A DNA stretch of 64,000 nucleotides from Streptomyces cupreus (GTDB lineage Bacteria > Actinomycetota > Actinomycetes > Streptomycetales > Streptomycetaceae), in contig NZ_JACMSF010000022.1 in NCBI RefSeq assembly GCF_014257025.1, forward strand, positions 58,134 to 122,133, written 5' to 3'. A program made the translations under genes and the position numbers. Shown one piece after another: positions 50,871 to 59,098 of this stretch (position 1 is its first letter; every line of letters starts with the position of its first letter). The notes under the pieces are model-generated. The model searched no databases and was not told the origin of the DNA. It saw only the letters and a list, made by a program, of their open reading frames with translations.

Positions 50871-50917
50871 GAAACCATCTGAAACCGCTGGAAAACACAT
50901 GAAACACCTGAAACAGT
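50871..50917 (+). repeat. Helically phased GAAAC direct repeats upstream of peptide 2
   Basis: Blocks starting gaaaccatct (50871), gaaaccgctg (50881), gaaaacacat (50891) and gaaacacctg (50901) follow in exact 10-base steps, with a fifth gaaacag at 50910. One unit per DNA turn places them on one face of the helix. They lie 16 bases before the peptide 2 ATG in the 166-base divergent region. Confidence 0.7.
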
Positions 50918-50932
50918 GGAATGGACGGGGTC

Positions 50933-51112
50933 ATGGACAAGTCCGGAGTCGAGTCCGAGCTGATCGACCTGAGCGGTGTCCCACTGGACGCCTGGCCCTC
51001 CCTCCCCCTTCACCCGGCCGCCGACGGCTCCCTGCGGCGACTGCTCAGCCGTATCGACGATCCGGCCGGCAGCCTCGGCGGCTACAACCCGCAGCGCGAC
51101 GAACGTGACTAG
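50933..51112 (+). CDS. FxSxx-like precursor peptide 2 (59 residues)
   Basis: 59 residues. The leader GVESELIDLSGVPLDAW parallels peptide 1 (VES-L-DL-GV-L); both contain RID about 20 residues from the end and a Gly linker. The tail is GGYNPQRDERD where peptide 1 has GGGDFQPSRFD: aromatic, x, Pro and a final Asp are in register but the Ser is missing. It overlaps the second hydroxylase gene by eight bases. An in-frame ATG four codons upstream (50921) is possible. Confidence 0.72.
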   Translation: MDKSGVESELIDLSGVPLDAWPSLPLHPAADGSLRRLLSRIDDPAGSLGGYNPQRDERD

Positions 51113-52766
51113 CCCGCACGTCCTGGCCGCCGAGTCCTTCGACGAACTTCTCGGCGGCGGCGGCGGTTCCGCGACCGTGGCCGCGCTCCGGGCGAGCGAG
51201 CGCAGTTGGCGGCTGTTGGTCGTACGTGCCCTGCTGGACGCCTCCGCCGCACATCCGCTGACGGATGCCTGGCAACTCCTCATGCGGGCGCGGGCCGTGG
51301 ACGAGGACGCCTTCGAGGAGCTGCTGGCCTATCCGGCCGTCGGTGTGTGGGCGGCACATACGTTGCGCCGGCTGCGCGCTACGGCGGCCGGGGATGCGCC
51401 CCCGGACACCGGCTATCTGCAGGCCGTCGCGGCGAGCGCGGCGATCCGGGCCGGACTGGACTTCCGTACCGCCGTCCCCGTACACGAAGGATGGGCCGTA
51501 CTGCCCGCGCTCGGAGCGATGCGCGTGCCCGACGGGTCGACGGCCGAAGTGACCGCCGCCGAGGGGCAGGTACTGGTCGCCGGGCGGCCGCTCGGCGGGC
51601 CCGACTGGCACCCCCTGACCCTGCTGAGCGCCGACGGATGCGCCCTGCTCCTGGACGACGCCGACCCGTACCGCACCCTGCGCACGCCCGTCCCCACCGA
51701 GCCCGTCGCCGCCGAGGACTGGCAGGAGCTGTTCTCGGCGGCGTGGGAGATCCTGCGCGGGCTGGACGCGGAGGCGGCCGGGGCGCTGGGCGACGGTCTT
51801 GTGACCCTCGTACCCCGCCCCCGTGCCGAACGCTTCCGCCCGCACAGCGCCTCCTCCGGTGACGCCTTCGGCGCCGCCCTCGCCTCCGTCCCGGACGACG
51901 GCGAGCAGCTCGCCTCGACACTGGTGCACGAGTTCCAGCACAACAAGCTCAGCGCCTTCATGCACCTGTTCACCCTGTACGACGACCAGGGCGCCGCCGG
52001 ACGGCTGCACTACGCCCCTTGGCGGGACGATCCGCGCCCGCTCGGCGGGCTGTTGCAGGGGGTGTACGCCTTCTTCGGTGTCACCCGGTTCTGGCGTGAG
52101 CGTCAACACCCGCTCGGGCGCTTCGAGTTCGCGCTGTGGCGGGCCCAGACCGCGCATGCCCTGCGGGGTATCAGTGCGGCGGAGGGGCTGACCGAGTCGG
52201 GGCGGCGGCTGCTTGCCGAGCTGGAGGCGCGGCTCGCGCCCTGGCTGGCTGAGCCGGTGGAGGAACGGGCCCGGGTCGCCGCCGAGCTCGCGGCTGCCGA
52301 TCACCGGGCGACCTGGCGCGCGTATCACCTGCGTCCCGACCCGCGGGTGGTACGCGCACACGCGGAAGGCCGCCCGGAGGGCCGGGGGGAGCCGGAGCTC
52401 GTCACCGGCACTCCGGCGCGCGGTTTCGACACCCGTGCCGTGCTGCTGCGCTGGCTGCTGGCCGACCCGGCCGGCTTTGAAGCCCTGCGCGAGGACCCCG
52501 GCGCCACCGTGGAGGGCGCACGCCCCGAGGACATCGCCCTGGTCACCGGGGACACGGCGGCCGCGCTGTCGGCGTACCGGGAGCGGATCCTGCGCGGTGC
52601 GGGCGACCCCGAGACCTGGGTCGGCCTCGGGCTCGCGGCCCGGTCGGCCGGGGATCCGGCGGGGGAGGCGCTGCTCGCCCGGCCCGAGCTGGTCATGGCG
52701 GTGCATGCCGAACTCGGCGCGGACCCGTTGGAGGTCGCCCGGGGCCTGCTCAGCTGCCCAGCTTGA
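51105..52766 (+). CDS. aKG-HExxH-type peptide beta-hydroxylase 2
   Basis: 553 residues. HEFQH at 275-279 (LVHEFQHNKLSAFMHL), with RFRPHSASSGDAFG and RDDPRPLGGLLQGVYAFFGV aligned to hydroxylase 1. Similar C-terminal helical repeats (GDTAAALSAYRERILRGAGD). Divergent enough from its paralogue (different N-terminus, ~40 residues shorter) that each probably serves its own peptide. GTG at 51105 was selected because it gives the typical N-terminus (SPHVLAAESFDELLGG) and overlaps peptide 2. Confidence 0.85.
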   Translation: MTSPHVLAAESFDELLGGGGGSATVAALRASERSWRLLVVRALLDASAAHPLTDAWQLLMRARAVDEDAFEELLAYPAVGVWAAHTLRRLRATAAGDAPPDTGYLQAVAASAAIRAGLDFRTAVPVHEGWAVLPALGAMRVPDGSTAEVTAAEGQVLVAGRPLGGPDWHPLTLLSADGCALLLDDADPYRTLRTPVPTEPVAAEDWQELFSAAWEILRGLDAEAAGALGDGLVTLVPRPRAERFRPHSASSGDAFGAALASVPDDGEQLASTLVHEFQHNKLSAFMHLFTLYDDQGAAGRLHYAPWRDDPRPLGGLLQGVYAFFGVTRFWRERQHPLGRFEFALWRAQTAHALRGISAAEGLTESGRRLLAELEARLAPWLAEPVEERARVAAELAAADHRATWRAYHLRPDPRVVRAHAEGRPEGRGEPELVTGTPARGFDTRAVLLRWLLADPAGFEALREDPGATVEGARPEDIALVTGDTAAALSAYRERILRGAGDPETWVGLGLAARSAGDPAGEALLARPELVMAVHAELGADPLEVARGLLSCPA

Positions 52767-53223
52767 CCAGCGCCTCGTCCGTCAGCCGGTACACCGTCCA
52801 CTCGTCCTGCGGGCGGGCGCCCAGGGACTCGTAGAAGGCGATGGACGGGGTGTTCCAGTTCAGGACGGACCACTCCAGGCACTGGTAGCCGCGCTCCAAG
52901 CAGATCCGGGACAGTTCGGTGAGCAGGGCCTTGCCGTGGCCGGCGCCTCGGGCGGTGGGGCGGACGTAGAGGTCCTCCAGGTAGATGCCGTGGACGCCGC
53001 GCCAGGTGGAGAAGTTCAGGAACCACAGGGCGAAGCCGACCGGTTCGCCGGTCGTGTCGTCGACGGCCAGGTGGGCGTAGGCGGCGGGGCGGTCGCCGAA
53101 GAGGGCCTCGTGGAGCTGCTCCTCGGTCGCCTTGGCCTCGTCCGGGGCCTTCTCGTACTCGGCCAGCTCGCGGACGAGGGCGTGGATGACGGGGATGTCG
53201 GCGGGGGTCGCGGTGCGGATCAT
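52750..53223 (-). CDS. GNAT-family N-acetyltransferase
   Basis: 157 residues. RTATPADIPVIHALVRELAEYEKAPD is the characteristic start; the acetyl-CoA loop is VRPTARGAGHGKALLTEL, followed by CLEWSVLNWNTPSIAFYESLGA. It resembles diamine/spermidine acetyltransferase-like GNATs (EYEK motif). The substrate is uncertain. It converges on and overlaps hydroxylase 2 by 17 bases. Confidence 0.87.
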   Translation of the reverse strand: MIRTATPADIPVIHALVRELAEYEKAPDEAKATEEQLHEALFGDRPAAYAHLAVDDTTGEPVGFALWFLNFSTWRGVHGIYLEDLYVRPTARGAGHGKALLTELSRICLERGYQCLEWSVLNWNTPSIAFYESLGARPQDEWTVYRLTDEALVKLGS

Positions 53224-53232
53224 GTCGCGAGG

Positions 53233-54048
53233 TTAACCGCCCTGGCCGCGCAGACGGTCGGCGATTTCCAGGTGCTCCGGAAGCGGAAGGCCGCCCTCTT
53301 CGATCTGCCACACCGAGTTCTGGAGCACCCGGCCCAGTGTCCAGGCGCGCGCCCGGTCCCGGTCCAGGCCAAGGACGTCCGTCATCGCGTCGAAGCGCCA
53401 GCGGACCTCGTCGGCGTCGAAGCGGTTCCACAGCGCCGGGAACAGCTCGAAACCGGGGTCGCCCGCCAGGGGTTTGGGGTCGATCGCGAGCCAGGGGGCG
53501 CGGTCGGAGGCCAGGACGTTCTCGAAGTGCAGGTCCCAGTGCAGGAGTCGGTCGCCGGGTTCGCCCGCGACCTCCCGCACGGCCGCCGCGCAGTCCGCGA
53601 GCGGGGCCGGGTCCTTCATCCGGGGGAGCAGGGCCGCTGTGCGGTCCAGGAGGCGCGGGGCGATGTCGGCGAGGCGGCGGAGTTCCGGTGGGGCGGGGGT
53701 GGCGGTCAGGTGGGCCAGCAGCTCGGCGATGACGAGGGTGGCCTCGCGGGTGTCGGGGAGGTCGTCCAACTCGCGGTCCGAGTCGAGCCGTTCGAGGAGA
53801 AGGGTGCCGCTGTCGGCGGCCAGGAGCCTCACGGCCCCGTCGCCGTTCCAGGCCCGTAGCGCGATCGGCTCCCCGACGGTCTCGTCGTCGACGTCCTGGA
53901 GCTTGAGCACGGCCGGTGTGCCGTCGGCCCGGAGCACGGGGAGGACGTGCGCGCAGCGGCCGCGCATGGGCGGGCCGTCGCGGCGCAGGTCCCACTGCCG
54001 GAGGAAGTGCGCGGCGCGTTCCGCCAGCTCGCCCGGAATGTCGATCAC
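53233..54048 (-). CDS. Aminoglycoside/hydroxyurea phosphotransferase-like kinase
   Basis: 271 residues. ATP-binding lysine in AVLKLQDVDDETVGEPIAL, catalytic loop LLHWDLHFENVLA (HxD and Asn), and metal Asp in PWLAIDPKPLAGDPGF. The set matches the APH(6)/hydroxyurea phosphotransferase branch, which phosphorylates small hydroxylated compounds; resistance function is not shown. GTG at 54048 gives the family N-terminus (VIDIPGELAERA); an ATG at 54096 with GGAG is an alternative. Confidence 0.8.
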   Translation of the reverse strand: MIDIPGELAERAAHFLRQWDLRRDGPPMRGRCAHVLPVLRADGTPAVLKLQDVDDETVGEPIALRAWNGDGAVRLLAADSGTLLLERLDSDRELDDLPDTREATLVIAELLAHLTATPAPPELRRLADIAPRLLDRTAALLPRMKDPAPLADCAAAVREVAGEPGDRLLHWDLHFENVLASDRAPWLAIDPKPLAGDPGFELFPALWNRFDADEVRWRFDAMTDVLGLDRDRARAWTLGRVLQNSVWQIEEGGLPLPEHLEIADRLRGQGG

Positions 54049-54142
54049 GGGGTGACGGTAGCGGCGCGATCGAGGCTCGGGCCAGGCAATAACCATGCCG
54101 CTCCACGGCGCGGTTCCACACATACGGAAGCGCACTGACCCG

Positions 54143-55123
54143 TCACGGCTCCAGTACGACCTTCCCGGTCGTCCCCCGCGTCTCCAGCGCCCGGTGGGCC
54201 GCGGCGGCCTCGGCCAGCGGGAAGCGTTGGACGGCCGGGCGGAGGTGGCCCTCCGCTGCCTCCACCAGGGCCCGGAGTTCGAGAGTGCGGACCGGGTTGG
54301 GGCCGCCTGCCTTGCCCAGCATCACCGGGCCGAGGACCTGTTCGGAGACGCCCTCCACGAGGTAGGGCTCGCCGTCGTGGATGCCCTCGCCGGACCAGCC
54401 GAAGACGATGTGCTTGCCGCCGGGGCCGAGCAGCGCCACGGCCTCCTTCGCCGCGCTGCCGCCCACGCCGTCGAAGACCACCGTGGCCGCACGCCCGCCC
54501 AGCCAGGCGCGGACCTTCTCCGGCCAGTCGGGGTCCTTGTAGTCGACGGCGAGGTCGGCGCCGTTCGCCTGGACGCGGGCGACCTTCTCCGGGCCGCCGG
54601 CGAGGCCGATGACGGTGGCGCCGGCGTTCTTGGCGTACTGCACGAGCAGGGTCCCGATGCCGCCGGCCGCCGCCGGGACGACGGCCACGGAGTCCGGTCC
54701 CAGCTCGGCGAACTGGAGGATTCCCATCGCCGTACGACCCGTGCCGATCATGGCGACCGCCTCGGCGAAGTCCAGGTTCTCCGGGATCTCGTGCAGCCGC
54801 TCGACATCGGTGACGGCGAGTTCGGCGTACCCGCCCGGCGCGAAGCCGAGGTGGGCCACCACCCGCTTGCCGAGCCAGAGTTCGGCCACGCCCTCACCGA
54901 GGGACTCGACCACGCCCGCGACCTCGCGGCCCGGGACGGTGGGCAGCGGCGTCGGGGCGGGGGCCGGGCCCTGCGCGCCCTCGCGCAGAGCGGTGTCGAG
55001 GAGGTGGACACCGACCGCGGCGACGGCGATACGGACCTGGCCGAGGCCCGGCCGGGGGTCCTCGACCTGCTCGTAGGTGAGGTTCTCGGCCGGTCCGAAG
55101 GCGTGCAGGCGGATGGCGTGCAT
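54143..55123 (-). CDS. Zinc-independent quinone oxidoreductase (MDR superfamily)
   Basis: 326 residues. GroES-like N-domain (MHAIRLHAFGPAENLTYEQV, VPGREVAGVVESLGEGV) and Rossmann domain with AAAGGIGTLLVQYAKNAGA (AxxGxxG type). The zinc-ligand Cys/His set is absent, fitting NADPH:quinone reductases. It likely reduces quinones or enones. ATG about 50 bases from the FAD oxidase stop on the same strand. Confidence 0.9.
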   Translation of the reverse strand: MHAIRLHAFGPAENLTYEQVEDPRPGLGQVRIAVAAVGVHLLDTALREGAQGPAPAPTPLPTVPGREVAGVVESLGEGVAELWLGKRVVAHLGFAPGGYAELAVTDVERLHEIPENLDFAEAVAMIGTGRTAMGILQFAELGPDSVAVVPAAAGGIGTLLVQYAKNAGATVIGLAGGPEKVARVQANGADLAVDYKDPDWPEKVRAWLGGRAATVVFDGVGGSAAKEAVALLGPGGKHIVFGWSGEGIHDGEPYLVEGVSEQVLGPVMLGKAGGPNPVRTLELRALVEAAEGHLRPAVQRFPLAEAAAAHRALETRGTTGKVVLEP

Positions 55124-55173
55124 CAGGGGTCCCCCATCACTCGTTGGCTCTTCCGGGGGACCACTCTTCAACC

Positions 55174-56334
55174 TCAAGCATGCTTGAGGTCAAGTGCGTT
55201 CTGTCCGAGGGCCAGCGACACCGCGGTCAGGGCGCTGTTGAAGGACACCTCGGAGAGCACTCCGGGCGCGGCGACCTGGTCGCCCGCGAGAAAGACGCCG
55301 TCGCCCCTGTCGATGGCCGGGCGGTCCCGCCAGCTGGTGCCGGGCAGGTCCACGGCGCCGGTACGGCCGTTCGCGAGCGCCTCCCGCCGCCAGGTGACCC
55401 GGTCCCGCCAGCCCTCGAAGGCGAGGTCCAGCAGGTGCTCGGCACGGGCGATGCCGGCGGCCTTCGACTCGCCCGGGCCGAGCGGGATCTGCCCCTGGAT
55501 CAATTGCTCACCGGCCGGAGCGAGGGTCCGGTCCTGCGCGGTGAACCGCTCGATCCACCCCGGGCGGTCCAGGTCGGACACGGCGAAGGCGTCCCCGCGC
55601 CGGGTGCGCACGGCCAGGTCGATCAGCGCCGTACGCCCGCTCGTCCAGGTCAGGCTGTCGTCCTTCAGCAGCCGCCGCGCGGAGTCCATGGAGGTGGCGA
55701 CGACGACCGGGGCGTCGGTCGGGAGGGTGTCGACACGGGACAGGGTCTCGATCCGGACTCCGAGGTTCCAGGCGTGGTCGGCCATCCGCCCGATGACACT
55801 GCCCCAGCCGCCGCGCGGGTAGTGCGCCTCCGGGGGGAGCTTGGTGGCGCGGCGCAGCCGCTCCTGCACGAAGGCGGCGGACAGCGCGCCGGGGTCGTGG
55901 TGGAAGAGGGCCACGGCGGAGTAGTGCGCGGCCGCGCGGGCGCCCTCCTCGCCCGCGATACCGGACGCCCAGCTCAGGAAGTCCACGTCGACGGGCGCCT
56001 GGGGCAGTCCGCGGCGCAGCATCTTGAGCATGCCGAAGGGCGGGGTGCGGCGCAGCACGCCCTTGTGGCGCAGCCGCAGCCGGGCGGCCTCCAGGGGCGG
56101 GAGCGGGGCGAGCGGTCCGATCAGATCGCGCTGCTTGAGCCAGGCCCAGTGCGGGCCGCCGTTGTAGAGGGCGTGCGGTCCCTCGTTCGTCCGGTACGGC
56201 CCCTCGGCGGTCCGCGCCCGTCCGCCCAGGCTGTGGTGGGCCTCGTACACGGTGACCTTGGCGCCCGCTTCGGCGGCGGTGATGGCCGCGGAGAGTCCGG
56301 CGAAGCCGCCGCCGATGACGGTGATGCGGTGCAT
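55174..56334 (-). CDS. FAD-dependent amine oxidase/phytoene desaturase-like protein
   Basis: 386 residues. ADP-binding start RITVIGGGFAGLSAAITAAEAG and YEAHHSLGGRARTAEGPYR (GG motif) mark the amine-oxidase superfamily; the C-terminal FAD motif is GVFLAGDQVAAPGVLSEVSF. No signal peptide. Substrate unknown; the adjacent quinone reductase may be in one operon. ATG with no strong ribosome site. Confidence 0.87.
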   Translation of the reverse strand: MHRITVIGGGFAGLSAAITAAEAGAKVTVYEAHHSLGGRARTAEGPYRTNEGPHALYNGGPHWAWLKQRDLIGPLAPLPPLEAARLRLRHKGVLRRTPPFGMLKMLRRGLPQAPVDVDFLSWASGIAGEEGARAAAHYSAVALFHHDPGALSAAFVQERLRRATKLPPEAHYPRGGWGSVIGRMADHAWNLGVRIETLSRVDTLPTDAPVVVATSMDSARRLLKDDSLTWTSGRTALIDLAVRTRRGDAFAVSDLDRPGWIERFTAQDRTLAPAGEQLIQGQIPLGPGESKAAGIARAEHLLDLAFEGWRDRVTWRREALANGRTGAVDLPGTSWRDRPAIDRGDGVFLAGDQVAAPGVLSEVSFNSALTAVSLALGQNALDLKHA

Positions 56335-56474
56335 AGGGGTCTCCCTCTGCTCGGGTGGCCTTCTGCTTGGTGGCCTTTCTTCCAGTACGACGCAGCGAGC
56401 ACCCTCGAATGTGACATCGGCCGGGTTTGTGCAGGTCAGAGCCGTTGTCAGTGGTGGGGTGCAGCATGGGGTGC

Positions 56475-57140
56475 ATGGCGACTACGGGTGGTGGCGGTAC
56501 GAGGGTGAAGGCGGCCCGGCGCCCCGAGGTGCGGCTGCCGGCACTGGAGCCGTACACCGGGGGTGAGCTGGAGCCGGACGGGGACTACGACGGGCTGGAG
56601 TTCCGGGAGGCGGATCTCGCCGGGCAGGACGGGGGCGGCGCCCGCTTCATGGACTGCGCGCTCAGAGCGTGCGTGCTCGACGAGACGGGACTCGGCCACG
56701 CCCGCTTCCTGGACTCGGTGCTCACGGCCCCGCGCGGAGTCGGCACAGACCTGTCCGAGGCGACCCTTCGTGATGTGGAGCTGCTCGATGCGCGTCTGGG
56801 CGGGGTCCAGCTGCACGGCGCCGCCCTGGAGCGCGTCCTGATCCGCGGCGGCAAGATCGACTACCTGAACCTGCGCGGGAGCCGCCTCAGAGACGTCGTC
56901 TTCGAGAACTGCGTCCTGGTGGAGCCGGACTTCGGCGGTGCCACGCTGGAGCGGGTCTCGTTCCCGGGCTGCGTCCTGAAGGGCGCGGACCTGGCCGGGG
57001 CGACCCTGAGCGACGTGGACCTCAGGGAGGCGGCGTCACTGGAGATCGCGCGGGGGGTGGAGCGGCTGGCGGGGGCGGTGATCAGTGCGGGGCAACTGCT
57101 GGATCTGGCGGGGGCGCTGGGGATCCGGGTGGAGGAGTGA
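56475..57140 (+). CDS. Pentapeptide-repeat protein
   Basis: 221 residues. Consecutive A(D/N)Lxx-like units begin at FREADLAGQDGGGARF and continue through ARFLDSVLTA, LSEATLRDVELLDARL and LKGADLAGATLSDVDLREAA, forming a right-handed beta helix of ~8 turns with few exact repeats. Functions in this family range from DNA mimicry to scaffold. An in-frame ATG nine bases upstream cannot be excluded. Confidence 0.85.
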   Translation: MATTGGGGTRVKAARRPEVRLPALEPYTGGELEPDGDYDGLEFREADLAGQDGGGARFMDCALRACVLDETGLGHARFLDSVLTAPRGVGTDLSEATLRDVELLDARLGGVQLHGAALERVLIRGGKIDYLNLRGSRLRDVVFENCVLVEPDFGGATLERVSFPGCVLKGADLAGATLSDVDLREAASLEIARGVERLAGAVISAGQLLDLAGALGIRVEE

Positions 57141-57165
57141 GTGCCTGTGTCACAGGCACTGCGGG

Positions 57166-57666
57166 TCAGGGCACGCGGGGGAAGCGGGCCTGGAGGGTCC
57201 AGATCGCCGGGTTCTCCGCCAGGGCCTCGTGCAGGTCGCACAGGTCGGCGATCAGGTCGTGCAGAAAGTCACGGGCCTCGCGTCTGAGCTCCGTATGGGA
57301 GAAGGTCAGCGGGGCCTCCTCCGCCGGCATCCAGTCCGCCTCCACGTCCACCCAGCCGAAGCGGCGCTCGAAGAGCATGCGGTCGGTGGACTCGGTGAAG
57401 TCCAGTTCCGCCCGCTGCGGGCGGGAGGCCCGGGAGCCCGCCGGGTCCTGGTCGATCCGCTCCACGATGTCGCACAGCGCCCACGCGAAGTCCAGCACCG
57501 GCACCCATCCCCAGGCTGTGGACAACTCCCGGTCCGCCTTGGCGTCCGCGAGATAGACATCACCGCAGAACAGGTCGTGCCGCAGCGCGTGGACGTCCGC
57601 GCGGCGGTAGTCCGTCTGCGGGGGATCCGGGAAGCGGTTGGAGAGGGCGTAGCCGATGTCGAGCAC
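57166..57666 (-). CDS. Conserved hypothetical protein
   Basis: 166 residues. LDIGYALSNRFPDPPQTDYR begins it; DLFCGDVYLADAKADREL and WGWVPVLDFAWALCDIVERI are the middle, and LHDLIADLCDLHEALAENP the end. The acidic, helix-rich pattern is common in Streptomyces proteins without a name. No catalytic motif found. It overlaps no neighbour and is divergent from the M1 peptidase gene by 36 bases. Confidence 0.6.
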   Translation of the reverse strand: MLDIGYALSNRFPDPPQTDYRRADVHALRHDLFCGDVYLADAKADRELSTAWGWVPVLDFAWALCDIVERIDQDPAGSRASRPQRAELDFTESTDRMLFERRFGWVDVEADWMPAEEAPLTFSHTELRREARDFLHDLIADLCDLHEALAENPAIWTLQARFPRVP

Positions 57667-57702
57667 GAGGCGATGGTGTCACGGCCTCGTAGGATCGCGA
57701 TC

Positions 57703-59073
57703 GTGACCCGGTCCCTGCGCCTTGTCCCTGCCCTGATGCTCGTCGCGCTGATGGGATGCGGCGGCGGGGATCACGGCAGCCGCGGTTCCTCCGGTCTCGG
57801 CGACCCCTATTTCCCGAAGGCGGGCAACGGCGGCTACGACGTCAGCCACTACGCCCTGGACCTCGCCTACGACCCCGCCTCCCGACACCTCACCGGTACG
57901 GCCACCATCACGGCCCGCGCCACCCAGGACCTCTCCGCGTTCGACCTGGACCTCACGGGACTGACGGTCGACGCCATCACCGTCGAGGGCGAGGGCGCCC
58001 GCTGGAGCCGCGACGGTCAGGAGCTGACCGTCCGCCCGCCCCGCGAGCTCGACGAGAGCGAGACCTTCGAGGTGCGGGTCCGCTACTCCGGCACCCCCCG
58101 GACCATCACCGACCCGGACGGCTCCGAGGAGGGCTGGCTGCCCACCTCGCGGGGCGCCCTCGCGCTCGGCGAGCCGACCGGGTCGATGGCGTGGTTCCCC
58201 GGCAACCACCACCCCTCGGACAAGGCGTCGTACGACATCGCGGTCACCGTGCCGAAGGGCCTGCGCGCCGTCTCCAACGGGGAGTTGACCGGCGAGCGGA
58301 CGAGCAAGGGCCGTACGACCTTCACCTGGCGCGGCGCCGAGCCGATGGCGAGCCATGTCGCCACCGTCGCGATCGGCGAGTACGAGATCCGGCGGTCCAC
58401 GGCCGGGGACGTCCCCGTGTACACGGCTGTCGCTCCGAGCGAGGGCGAGTCCGGGGAGAGCGTCGACGAGCTGTCCGACGTCATGGAGTGGGCGGAATAC
58501 AACTTCGGTCCGTACCCCTTCTCCTCCACCGGCGTGATCATCGCCCGCGCCGGGGACTCCGAGTACGCCCTGGAGACCCAGAACCGGCCCGTCTTCCCGG
58601 GCGACCCCGACACCGAGCTGCTCGTGCATGAGATCGCCCACCAGTGGTTCGGCAACTCCGTCACGCCCGAGTCCTGGCGGGACATGTGGCTCAACGAGGG
58701 GTTCGCGACCTACGCCGAGTGGCTGTGGGAGGAGGACCAGGGCGGCGACAGCGCGCAGAAGACGTTCGAGGCGTTGTACGACAGTGACGACGCCGACCTC
58801 TGGGCCTTCCCGCCCGCCGAGCCGACCGGCGCCGGGCACATCTCGGACCGGCCGGTCTACGACCGTGGCGCGATGGTCGTCCACAAGATCCGGCAGAAGG
58901 TGGGCGACGACGCCTTCTACGACCTCGTGCAGGGGTGGACGGCGGCCCGTCGGCACGGGAACGCCAGCACCGACGACTTCACGGAGTACGTCGAGAAGCA
59001 GGCGCCGGACGAGGACTTCGGCCGGATCTGGGAGGACTGGCTGTACGGGGAGGGGAAGCCGGACCGCCCCTGA
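57703..59073 (+). CDS. Secreted lipoprotein M1 metallopeptidase (aminopeptidase N family)
   Basis: 456 residues. Signal and lipobox LVALMGC put the mature Cys near 17. The N-terminal beta saddle (DVSHYALDLAYDPASRHLTG) and the catalytic gluzincin motif LLVHEIAHQWFGNSV with WLNEGFATYAEW (third zinc ligand Glu) are complete; GAMVVHKIRQKVGDDAF follows. The usual GxMEN exopeptidase loop is altered (YALETQNRP), and the C-terminal armadillo domain is absent, so it is a short form. GTG start with AGGA upstream. Confidence 0.88.
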   Translation: MTRSLRLVPALMLVALMGCGGGDHGSRGSSGLGDPYFPKAGNGGYDVSHYALDLAYDPASRHLTGTATITARATQDLSAFDLDLTGLTVDAITVEGEGARWSRDGQELTVRPPRELDESETFEVRVRYSGTPRTITDPDGSEEGWLPTSRGALALGEPTGSMAWFPGNHHPSDKASYDIAVTVPKGLRAVSNGELTGERTSKGRTTFTWRGAEPMASHVATVAIGEYEIRRSTAGDVPVYTAVAPSEGESGESVDELSDVMEWAEYNFGPYPFSSTGVIIARAGDSEYALETQNRPVFPGDPDTELLVHEIAHQWFGNSVTPESWRDMWLNEGFATYAEWLWEEDQGGDSAQKTFEALYDSDDADLWAFPPAEPTGAGHISDRPVYDRGAMVVHKIRQKVGDDAFYDLVQGWTAARRHGNASTDDFTEYVEKQAPDEDFGRIWEDWLYGEGKPDRP

Positions 59074-59090
59074 AACCGGTCCGGCTTCCC
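59053..59090. terminator. Bidirectional terminator between M1 and M4 peptidase genes
   Basis: gggaagccggacc (59053-59065) pairs perfectly with ggtccggcttccc (59078-59090). The stem starts inside the M1 gene's last codons and ends eight bases from the M4 stop. Confidence 0.75.
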
Positions 59091-59098
59091 GTGTGGCG

